From NCBI RefSeq assembly GCF_900112935.1, contig NZ_FONM01000001.1, positions 62,001 to 126,000 of the forward strand: DNA of 64,000 nt, written 5' to 3'. Position numbers and translations under genes: made by a program. Shown piece by piece: positions 35,282 through 42,435 of this stretch. The DNA is from Trichococcus pasteurii (GTDB lineage: Bacteria > Bacillota > Bacilli > Lactobacillales > Aerococcaceae). The number at the start of each line of letters is the position of its first letter. The first letter of the stretch is position 1. Under the pieces are notes generated by a model. That model searched no databases. It was not told the DNA's origin and saw only the letters and a list, made by a program, of their open reading frames with translations.

Positions 35282-35800
35282 ATGGGACGCGTGACTATCA
35301 TCACAGGTGAAATGGACACCGGAAAGACAACGGAGCTGATCCGGCTCTACCATGGGATGCCGGTCGGTACGGCCGACGGTTTCGCGAGCATCAAAGCTTT
35401 TTCGAAGCAGGGTGCGTTCGAAGGATATGACTTGAAGAGACTGGCGACCGGAACAACAGCTCCTTTCATAAGACTGAGCAAGTCTGATGAAGCTCCCCTT
35501 CAGCAGGACAACTTCGATTTCGATCGTTTCACTTTCCTGCGGGAGCCTTTTGAGGCTGCCGAGCAAGCCGTCCGGGAAATGATTTCCGATCCGTTGATCC
35601 GGACCGTGCTGCTGGATGAAATCGGTCCAGTAGAACTTCAGGGTTACGGGTTCTGCAGGGCGTTGAAGGATCTGTTGGCGAGCGATAAGGATCTGTACCT
35701 TTGCATCAACAGAAAGAACTTGGATCCGGTGGTGAAAAAGTTCGAAATCGGGTCATATCGCCTGATTGAAGTTGAAAATCAAACATTTCCCTCGCGCTGA
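35282..35800 (+). CDS. P-loop nucleoside-triphosphatase (THEP1-like) of the molybdenum-hydroxylase operon
   Basis: A 172-residue NTPase: Walker A ITGEMDTGKTTELIR at residues 6-20 and Walker B TVLLDEIGPVELQG around residue 110. This matches the small THEP1/DUF2478-like NTPases that occur in Mo-enzyme gene clusters, with no established role. The ATG at 35282 follows TAGGAGGGACGGC, 10 bp after the membrane protein. Last gene of the six-gene operon; a terminator overlaps its 3' end. Confidence 0.75.
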   Translation: MGRVTIITGEMDTGKTTELIRLYHGMPVGTADGFASIKAFSKQGAFEGYDLKRLATGTTAPFIRLSKSDEAPLQQDNFDFDRFTFLREPFEAAEQAVREMISDPLIRTVLLDEIGPVELQGYGFCRALKDLLASDKDLYLCINRKNLDPVVKKFEIGSYRLIEVENQTFPSR

Positions 35801-35824
35801 TGCAAACGAGGGGAATGTTTTTTT
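35781..35824 (+). terminator. Terminator of the molybdenum-hydroxylase operon
   Basis: AAACATTTCCCTCG and CGAGGGGAATGTTT arms then a T-run; it begins inside the last codons of the NTPase gene. Confidence 0.8.
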
Positions 35825-35909
35825 CTCAAATGATGAGGCTTGCGTCCCGTCCCTTTTCCGCTTAAAATGGAAGGACTGCAAAATAACGGAACAGAAAGGA
35901 TGAGGATAG

Positions 35910-36629
35910 ATGCGATTGGACAAACTGCTCAGCGAATGCGGCTACGGTTCTCGAGGACTAGTTAAAAAATTGATCAGAAGCAAACAGGTCAGCATCGACG
36001 GAGAAATCGTCCTGGCGGAAAACCGCAATGTCGATCCGCAGCTCCAGAAGGTCATGGTTTCGGGAAAGATGCTGACGCACCAGACTAATGTGTACTACAT
36101 GCTGCACAAACCGGCGGGCGTCGTGACTGCGGTATCCGATGAAGGCAACCGCACCGTCATCGATCTGATCGACCCGTCCGACCGCAGACCGGGCCTCTAT
36201 CCTGTGGGACGGCTGGACAAGGATACGGAAGGTCTGCTGTTGATCACGGACAACGGGCAGCTGGGCTATCAGCTGTTGCTGCCGCACAAAAAAGTGATGA
36301 AGAGCTATGAAGTAGTCGTAAACGAGCGCGTGACCACCGCCGATCAGGAAGCCTTCGCTGAAGGAATCGTCTTCCACGGAGGGACGACCTGCAAGCCGGC
36401 CCATTTGACCATCCTCAGCCACGGGGACGATGAAAGCCGCGTACTGCTGGATATCAGCGAGGGGAAATTCCACCAAGTTAAGAAGATGTTCCTCTCGGTC
36501 GGCAAGAAAGTCACTTATCTGAAACGTTTGACGATGGGACCGATCGAACTGGATGAATCGATTCCGCCAGGGAGCTATCGGCCTCTCAACGAAGCGGAAT
36601 TGGAACAACTGAAGCCATTTTTCCGCTAG
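35910..36629 (+). CDS. 16S rRNA pseudouridine synthase, RsuA/RluB family
   Basis: A 239-residue protein with an N-terminal S4 RNA-binding domain (MRLDKLLSECGYGSRGLVKKLI) and the catalytic GRLDKDTEGLLLITDNG motif, whose Asp attacks the uridine. The spacing after the S4 domain and the short length point to the RsuA branch (16S U516, B. subtilis YtzG) rather than RluB. Reads as a single gene ending at a bidirectional terminator. Confidence 0.9.
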   Translation: MRLDKLLSECGYGSRGLVKKLIRSKQVSIDGEIVLAENRNVDPQLQKVMVSGKMLTHQTNVYYMLHKPAGVVTAVSDEGNRTVIDLIDPSDRRPGLYPVGRLDKDTEGLLLITDNGQLGYQLLLPHKKVMKSYEVVVNERVTTADQEAFAEGIVFHGGTTCKPAHLTILSHGDDESRVLLDISEGKFHQVKKMFLSVGKKVTYLKRLTMGPIELDESIPPGSYRPLNEAELEQLKPFFR

Positions 36630-36645
36630 GAAGAAGGCAAATCAA

Positions 36646-36687
36646 CCAAAAAGAGGAGGAGCTAATCAAAGCTCTTCCTCTTTTTGG
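36646..36687. terminator. Terminator between the pseudouridine synthase and the YjbR gene
   Basis: CCAAAAAGAGGAGGAGCT and AGCTCTTCCTCTTTTTGG arms. It includes the last 22 bp of the minus-strand YjbR gene. Confidence 0.8.
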
Positions 36688-37052
36688 CGTGCCAAGGCTT
36701 TTTTCCTAGGTTTAGTCTGCGTCAACCGATAGCTTTCCGTGATTATCCGGTCGGCAATCGGGTAAAGCTCTTCGGATACTAGGCGCAAAGTGATCCAATG
36801 GGTCTTGTTCATATGATAGGCTGGCATGATTTCCGGAATCGTCTCGCGCAGATACTCGTTCCGCTCGGGGGTGTTCTTCACATTGAGCCAGATTTCATTA
36901 TTCCGTTCATAGATGTAGGCGAAGGTTTTGCGGTTGCCTTCGTGGCGCATGACTGTCCATTCCGAGTCTCCGAAAGGATAGTCTTCGATGACGTGCGCGT
37001 GCTCTTGGCAAACGGCAATCAGCCGGCTTCGGACAGTGGGTGTGATTTCCAT
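36666..37052 (-). CDS. MmcQ/YjbR family protein
   Basis: A 128-residue protein of the double-wing fold family: DYPFGDSEWTVMRHEGNRKTFAYIY and NEIWLNVKNTPE, then PAYHMNKTHWITL. Family members bind DNA in some cases; the role is not known. A Lys/Arg-rich tail (KPRKKALARQKEEEL) overlaps the shared terminator. The start follows GAAAGAAGGTTCATAA. Confidence 0.88.
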   Translation of the reverse strand: MEITPTVRSRLIAVCQEHAHVIEDYPFGDSEWTVMRHEGNRKTFAYIYERNNEIWLNVKNTPERNEYLRETIPEIMPAYHMNKTHWITLRLVSEELYPIADRIITESYRLTQTKPRKKALARQKEEEL

Positions 37053-37136
37053 TTATGAACCTTCTTTCCAATTCATTTGATGCTCCCTCCATTATATTAA
37101 ATTTTCCCGAAATTGGCTTGTATCGTGTCGGATCTA

Positions 37137-37178
37137 TTGACATATGGATGGATAATGCGATAATAGATAGCATGCTAT
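37137..37178 (+). promoter_or_regulatory. Promoter and palindromic operator of the second ABC operon
   Basis: TTGACA (37137-37142), 17 bp, ATAATA (37160-37165). The perfect 12 bp palindrome ATAGCATGCTAT (37167-37178) lies at the expected transcription start, a fitting MarR site. It differs from the operator of the first ABC operon. Confidence 0.65.
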
Positions 37179-37207
37179 GTATAAATTTCCGGAAAGGAGG
37201 AGACATT

Positions 37208-37687
37208 GTGATATCACGAGAGATGATGGGAGTCTATATCCCGATGCTCCATAACCAATTTAAGGAACAGATGAACCGTTTGGTGGGTAAAATCGACCTG
37301 ACCACTTCCCAGATCCATGTCCTTTTTTACCTGAAGGGGCGTGGCGATGAGGAAGTGATCCAAAAAGACATCGAAGAGACGTTCAACCTTACCAATCCGA
37401 CCGTGACCGGAATCATCAAACGGCTAGAAGCGAAGGGATTCGTCACACGCACGGTCAGTTCGAAGGATGCCCGTTCCAAGAGTATCCATCTGACCGAAAA
37501 AAGCATCGCCGCATCGGAAGAGATGAAGCGGGCTTTGTATGAAGCCAATAAAAAAGTTTTCGAAGGCTTCACCGATGAGGAGCTGGACGTATTAGAAGGG
37601 TGCTTCAAAAGGATGCTGCACAATCTGGAAGGCAGCTGCGTCCACCAACACGGACACGGGCTTGTGCATAAAAAAGAAAACAACTAA
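37208..37687 (+). CDS. MarR-family repressor of the second ABC exporter operon
   Basis: A 159-residue winged-helix regulator. The recognition region TFNLTNPTVTGIIKRLEAKGFVTR and wing SSKDARSKSIHLTEK are typical of MarR. A His-rich tail (HQHGHGLVHKKENN) is unusual and could bind metal, which is speculation. The GTG at 37208 follows AAAGGAGGAGACATT. First gene of marR-ABC-ABC, the same order as at 15.7-19.8 kb. Confidence 0.9.
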   Translation: MISREMMGVYIPMLHNQFKEQMNRLVGKIDLTTSQIHVLFYLKGRGDEEVIQKDIEETFNLTNPTVTGIIKRLEAKGFVTRTVSSKDARSKSIHLTEKSIAASEEMKRALYEANKKVFEGFTDEELDVLEGCFKRMLHNLEGSCVHQHGHGLVHKKENN

Positions 37688-37711
37688 ATTAGGAAAGAAA
37701 AGGGATTGCAC

Positions 37712-39940
37712 ATGAAAGTCATAATGAAATACTTAAAACCTTTTGCCGGCACGATACTGATCAGCCTACTGATTTTGTTCGGTCAGGCAATCGGCGAATT
37801 GAGCCTGCCGAATCTGATGAGTGACATCGTCAATACAGGCATCCAAAATGGAGGCGTCGAACAGGAAGCGCCTCAAGCGCTGCCTTTGGATGGCTTCGCA
37901 CTTATGACGTTATTCATGGATGAAAAAGACAAGGAAACGTTCCAGAACAGCTATCAGTTGATTGAGGGCGGATCGGCGGAAGCCGAAGCCTACAGCGCAG
38001 ACTTTCCGGAAAGCCAGGAAACGGATTTCTACGTGCTGGATGAAACCGATGCGGAACAACTGGCCTCGTTGGAGAGCATCTTCAGCAAGGCAAGCTACAG
38101 CTTCGTGACGTTTATGCAGGAAATGGGCGGACAGCAAGGCAATGCCGCATCAGTCGATGCCGAGAGCGGCTTCGAAGATGCAGATATGAACCAACTTTAC
38201 GCGCTGTTGCCGCAATTGCAACAGCTGCCGCAGGAAGCTTTCACGGCGTCCATGGATGTTGCCGATGATGCTGAACCGATGCTCTACAGCCAAATCGGGA
38301 TCCTGTTTACGAAACTCTTCTATGAAGATCTGGGAGCGGATATGGATGCGCTCCAGAACCAATACATTATGACGAAAGGCGCACAGATGCTCGCTATCGC
38401 AGTCGCGGTGTCCGTTGCTTCCGTAGCTGTAGCGTATTTCTCTTCGCGGATCGCCGCGAAAGTTTCCGGCCGGATGAGAAGGGATGTCTTCGCCAAAGTC
38501 GAAAGTTTTTCCAACACTGAGTTCGATAACTTTTCGACCGCATCCCTGATTACGCGCACGACCAATGATGTGCAACAGATCCAGCAACTGATCACGATCG
38601 GAATCCGCATGCTGTGCTATGCACCGATCTTGGCCACTGGTGGTCTGATTATGGCGATCGACAAGAGCGTCTCGCTGGCGTGGACAATCGCCGTTGCGGT
38701 TATTGCCCTCGTCGGCATCATGATGACGATTCTGTCGATTGCGATGCCGAAGTTCAAAGTGCTGCAAAGCTTGACGGACAGATTGAATCTGGTCAGCCGC
38801 GAGAACCTTTCCGGCATGATGGTCATCCGCGCTTTCGGGAATGAACCGTTTGAAGAAAACCGCTTCAACGACGCCAATGAAGACTATACCTTTACTAACC
38901 GCTTTGTGCAGCGTTTGATGTCACTCTTGATGCCGGCGATGATGCTCGTCATGAACGGCGTTTCGCTGCTGATCATCTGGTTCGGCAGCCAGCAGGTCGC
39001 TGATTCTGCCCTGCAGATCGGGGATATGATGGCCTACATCCAATATGTGATGCAGATCATTATGGCCTTCTTGATGATTTCGATGATGTTCATCTTCCTG
39101 CCGCGTGCTTCTGTATCGGCTATACGGATCGGGGAAGTGTTGGATACGGATCTGAGCATCACTGATCCAATCGATGCGCAACCAAGCTTAAAGAACGAAG
39201 GTCTCATCAGCTTCAACAATGTCTCTTATCATTATCCGAAGGCGAGCGAGAATGTCTTGACCGACATTTCCTTTACCGCCAGGCCTGGCGAAACGACGGC
39301 AATCATCGGTTCGACTGGTTCCGGAAAATCGACGCTGATCAATCTGATTCCGCGCTTCTACGATGTGACGGACGGCTCAATCGAGATCGACGGCATCGAC
39401 ATCCGGAAAATGACGCAAACCGATCTGCGCCGCAACATCGGCTACGTTCCGCAAAAGGGGATGCTCTTCTCCGGAGACATCGCCTCAAACGTTCTGTACG
39501 GAAAAGACGACGCTTCGATGGATGAGATCATGAAAGCCATTGAAGTTGCCCAAGCGAAGAACTTCGTATCGGAGATGGAAGACGGCATCGAAACAGCCAT
39601 CGCACAAGGCGGCGGCAACGTCAGTGGCGGGCAGAAACAGCGCTTGGCCATTGCCCGCGCGTTGGTCAAAAAAGCCCCGATCTATATTTTTGACGACAGC
39701 TTTTCGGCGTTGGACTTCAAAACGGATGCGGCATTGCGTTCCGCTTTGCATGCCTACACGGACAACGCAACTGTCCTGATCGTGGCGCAGCGGATCAGCA
39801 CCATCATGGATGCGGAACAGATCATCGTCCTCGATAAAGGCAAAATCGTCGGGATAGGGACTCACGATGCGTTGATGAAAAACTGTGAGACTTACCAAGA
39901 AATTGCTAAATCTCAGCTTTCAGAGGAGGAATTAGCATGA
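37712..39940 (+). CDS. ABC exporter subunit with degenerate site and a large extracytoplasmic insert
   Basis: A 742-residue exporter half. After the first membrane helix (about 8-30) comes an acidic, soluble stretch of about 175 residues (48-220) before helix 2 (GAQMLAIAVAVSVASVAVAYF), where most exporters have a short loop. The NBD has Walker A GSTGSGKST, VSGGQKQRLA and Walker B YIFDDSFSALD; Asp replaces the catalytic Glu, the degenerate site of a heterodimer. The partner at 39937 has Glu. The ATG at 37712 follows AAAAGGGATTGCAC. An extracytoplasmic domain here could gate or recognise substrate. Confidence 0.9.
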   Translation: MKVIMKYLKPFAGTILISLLILFGQAIGELSLPNLMSDIVNTGIQNGGVEQEAPQALPLDGFALMTLFMDEKDKETFQNSYQLIEGGSAEAEAYSADFPESQETDFYVLDETDAEQLASLESIFSKASYSFVTFMQEMGGQQGNAASVDAESGFEDADMNQLYALLPQLQQLPQEAFTASMDVADDAEPMLYSQIGILFTKLFYEDLGADMDALQNQYIMTKGAQMLAIAVAVSVASVAVAYFSSRIAAKVSGRMRRDVFAKVESFSNTEFDNFSTASLITRTTNDVQQIQQLITIGIRMLCYAPILATGGLIMAIDKSVSLAWTIAVAVIALVGIMMTILSIAMPKFKVLQSLTDRLNLVSRENLSGMMVIRAFGNEPFEENRFNDANEDYTFTNRFVQRLMSLLMPAMMLVMNGVSLLIIWFGSQQVADSALQIGDMMAYIQYVMQIIMAFLMISMMFIFLPRASVSAIRIGEVLDTDLSITDPIDAQPSLKNEGLISFNNVSYHYPKASENVLTDISFTARPGETTAIIGSTGSGKSTLINLIPRFYDVTDGSIEIDGIDIRKMTQTDLRRNIGYVPQKGMLFSGDIASNVLYGKDDASMDEIMKAIEVAQAKNFVSEMEDGIETAIAQGGGNVSGGQKQRLAIARALVKKAPIYIFDDSFSALDFKTDAALRSALHAYTDNATVLIVAQRISTIMDAEQIIVLDKGKIVGIGTHDALMKNCETYQEIAKSQLSEEELA

Positions 39941-41799
39941 GCGAAATGAAACAAAGAAGACCGCAAGGCGGCCCGGGCGGAGGCCACGGTCCGATGGCCG
40001 GCATGAGCGCGCCGGTCGTGAAAGCGAAGGACTTCAAAGGCGGATTCAAAAAATTGGCCGCATACCTGTCGCCTTTCAAATGGCTGATGGCAGTCGTCTT
40101 CATATTGGCGATCGCTTCCTCCCTGTTTGGGATCGTCGGACCAAAAATCATGGCTTTGGCCATCGACAAATTGGTCGCCGGCGTCATGCTGAAGTTCACA
40201 GGCGGATCCGGCGAAATCGATTTCGATTACATCGGAACAGTCCTGTTGGGGCTCTTGGGCTTGTACGTGCTGAGCGCCACTTTCTCTTATCTGCAAGGAT
40301 TTCTGATGTCGGGTGTTTCCGCAAAAGTTTCCTATAAACTGCGCAAAGACATCATGGAGAAAATAAACAAATTGCCGCTGGCCTATTTCCACAAGAACAG
40401 CCAAGGGGATGTGCTTTCCAGGATCACGAATGATGTGGACACCCTGAATACCAGCCTGAACCAGAGCTTAACCCAGATCATCACATCGATCACGACGCTG
40501 GTGGGTGTCTTCATCATGATGCTGACGATCAGCTGGCCGCTGACGCTTGTCATCCTTGGCGTGCTGATCGTGTCCATGATGCTACTGATGCTGATCATGT
40601 CGAAGTCGCAGAAGCACTTCGCCAACCAGCAGAAATACTTGGGTGCGGTCAATGGCCATGTCGAAGAAATGTACGGCGGGCATGTGGTCATGAAAGCCTT
40701 CAACGGGGAAGAAAAATCCGTTGCCGCTTTCGATAAAGAGAACGATCAGTTGATCGAAGCCGGTTTCAAGGCCGAATTCCTTTCCGGTTTGATGATGCCG
40801 TTGCTGAGCCTGATCGGAAATCTTGGGTATGTCGTGGTCTGTATCATGGGTGGCGCGATGGCTGCTGCCGGAAACATGACGATCGGGGATATCCAAGCCT
40901 TCCTGCAATACGTGCGTAACTTCACTCAACCATTGACGCAAGTCGCGCAAGTGGGGAGTCAATTGCAACGGATGGTTGCTGCCTCTGAACGAATCTTCGA
41001 GTTCCTCGAAGAGGAAGAAGAGACAGTGACCGAAGCGAAAATCGAAATGGCGACCGCTGATGTCAAAGGGAACGTCCGCTTCGATCACGTCAAGTTCGGC
41101 TATGAACCGGATAATCTGGTCATCAAGGACTTCTCCGCGGATATCAAAGAAGGACAAAAAGTCGCGCTCGTCGGTCCTACGGGCGCCGGCAAGACGACGA
41201 TGGTAAAATTGTTGATGCGTTTCTACGACTTGACGGGTGGAGCCATCTACATCGATAACCACAACCTTACCGATTTCACGCGCAGCGATCTGCGGACGGA
41301 ATTCGGGATGGTGTTGCAGGATACGTGGCTGTACAACGGCACCATCATGGAGAACATCCGCTACGGGAAACTGGATGCGACCGATGAAGAAGTCATCGCC
41401 GCCGCAAAAGCCGCGCAAGTGGATCACTTTGTCCGGACATTGCCGGATGGCTATGATATGGTCCTGAACGAGGAAGCCAACAATGTTTCTCAGGGAGAGA
41501 AACAATTGCTGACGATCGCGCGGGCAATCCTTGCTGATCCGCAGATCATGATCTTGGATGAAGCGACGAGCTCAGTGGATACGCGGACGGAAGTGCTTAT
41601 CCAGAAAGCGATGGATACGCTGATGCAAGGCAGAACCAGCTTCATCATCGCGCATCGTCTGTCGACCATCAAGAATGCCGACCTGATCCTCTGCATGAAC
41701 AACGGGGATATCGTCGAACAAGGAACCCACGAAGAATTGCTGGCGAAAGGCGGCTTCTACGCCGACCTCTACAACAGCCAGTTCGACGAAGGCGAATAA
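39937..41799 (+). CDS. ABC exporter subunit with canonical catalytic site, second pair
   Basis: A 620-residue exporter half with a Gly/Pro-rich N-terminal tail (QRRPQGGPGGGHGPMAGM), six helices and an NBD: Walker A GPTGAGKTT, signature VSQGEKQLLT, Walker B IMILDEATSSVD with the catalytic Glu. Its start overlaps the partner stop by 4 bp (ATGA) after CAGAGGAGGAATTAGC. It corresponds to the 15705-17591 subunit of the first operon; the two gene sets are paralogous but well diverged. Repeat copy C begins 3 bp after its stop codon. Confidence 0.92.
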   Translation: MSEMKQRRPQGGPGGGHGPMAGMSAPVVKAKDFKGGFKKLAAYLSPFKWLMAVVFILAIASSLFGIVGPKIMALAIDKLVAGVMLKFTGGSGEIDFDYIGTVLLGLLGLYVLSATFSYLQGFLMSGVSAKVSYKLRKDIMEKINKLPLAYFHKNSQGDVLSRITNDVDTLNTSLNQSLTQIITSITTLVGVFIMMLTISWPLTLVILGVLIVSMMLLMLIMSKSQKHFANQQKYLGAVNGHVEEMYGGHVVMKAFNGEEKSVAAFDKENDQLIEAGFKAEFLSGLMMPLLSLIGNLGYVVVCIMGGAMAAAGNMTIGDIQAFLQYVRNFTQPLTQVAQVGSQLQRMVAASERIFEFLEEEEETVTEAKIEMATADVKGNVRFDHVKFGYEPDNLVIKDFSADIKEGQKVALVGPTGAGKTTMVKLLMRFYDLTGGAIYIDNHNLTDFTRSDLRTEFGMVLQDTWLYNGTIMENIRYGKLDATDEEVIAAAKAAQVDHFVRTLPDGYDMVLNEEANNVSQGEKQLLTIARAILADPQIMILDEATSSVDTRTEVLIQKAMDTLMQGRTSFIIAHRLSTIKNADLILCMNNGDIVEQGTHEELLAKGGFYADLYNSQFDEGE

Positions 41800-41802
41800 G
41801 TA

Positions 41803-41962
41803 TAAGAAAAGCGGAACGGGTTCGCTCAGCCCTGAAAGAAATTTAGGAAATCTGGCCCTGAATGAGCATCGTAGAGCGCAATGGGTCCGATTTATCTAAT
41901 TTCCGAAGGGCTAACCCGTGCAGCTAGCCAATGCTTTGGGATGCATGGAACATTTTGCAACT
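41803..41962 (+). repeat. Copy C of the palindromic intergenic repeat, downstream of the second ABC exporter operon
   Basis: Starts TAAGAAAAGCGGAACGGG just after the ABC stop codon, centre GAGCATCGTAGAGCGCAATG, end AAGGGCTAACCCGTGCAGCTAGCC and GGATGCATGGAACATT. The left arm (41814-41860) and right arm (41881-41919) are inverted over about 45 positions with gaps, so the transcript can form one long hairpin. It aligns along its length with copy B. Confidence 0.88.
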
Positions 41963-42042
41963 CTATGAAGCACCTACGGTGATGCACTTTTGATTCTATA
42001 AAAGTTCTCTATTATGACAATAAAACTGCATCATGCAACCTA

Positions 42043-42090
42043 AAGAAGATGATCCTGATACGCAATCGGGATCATCTTCTTTATTTTTTT
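42043..42090 (+). terminator. Terminator-like hairpin 240 bp after the second ABC operon
   Basis: AAGAAGATGATCCTGAT and ATCGGGATCATCTTCTT arms followed by TATTTTTTT. With the preceding ATCATGCAACC it resembles the element at 44043-44100 on the other side of the first GPH gene. Confidence 0.8.
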
Positions 42091-42112
42091 GCCCATTTCC
42101 CAAAGAATAGTT

Positions 42113-42241
42113 ATGAAAGCGGATTTGTCAATACCGAATATAAAAAAACTTCATCGAAGAGTATCAAAATGGACACAGGAGCATGCTCAAGAGGAGGTTG
42201 AAAATTTAACGGATGCCATCACAGCACACTTATTCAAGTAA
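42113..42241 (+). CDS. 42-codon open frame, doubtful, possibly a gene remnant
   Basis: ATG to TAA encodes 42 residues, MKADLSIPNIKKLHRRVSKW and on, helical and charged, ending TAHLFK. The upstream CCCAAAGAATAGTT is a poor ribosome site. I recognise no family. It could be the tail of a decayed gene in the 630 bp between the ABC operon and the GPH symporter. Confidence 0.25.
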   Translation: MKADLSIPNIKKLHRRVSKWTQEHAQEEVENLTDAITAHLFK

Positions 42242-42279
42242 ACATGATAGCGTTCACAAATTATTAACAATAAAAAAGT

Positions 42280-42293
42280 TGTAACCGGTTACC
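42280..42293 (+). promoter_or_regulatory. cre-like / LacI-type operator upstream of the first GPH symporter
   Basis: TGTAACCGGTTACC matches the CcpA consensus TGWNANCGNTNWCA except at the last base and is palindromic, so either CcpA or a LacI-family sugar repressor could bind. Confidence 0.5.
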
Positions 42294-42370
42294 GCCGATG
42301 GTATTATTTCCTTAGTTCTTACAACCGAGTTTTATTAAACGTTCTGCGGTTTCTTTTATAAGCAACAAAG

Positions 42371-42412
42371 TTTCACGATGCGATAATAAAGATTATTTTG
42401 TAAGCGCTAAAT
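42371..42412 (+). promoter_or_regulatory. Possible promoter with a second cre-like site before the first GPH symporter
   Basis: TTTCAC (42371-42376), 17 bp, TATTTT (42394-42399), overlapped by TGTAAGCGCTAAAT (42399-42412), a partial cre match with the AAGCGCT core. The layout suits catabolite repression. Confidence 0.4.
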
Positions 42413-42435
42413 TTCATAATATGGAGGGGATTTTT

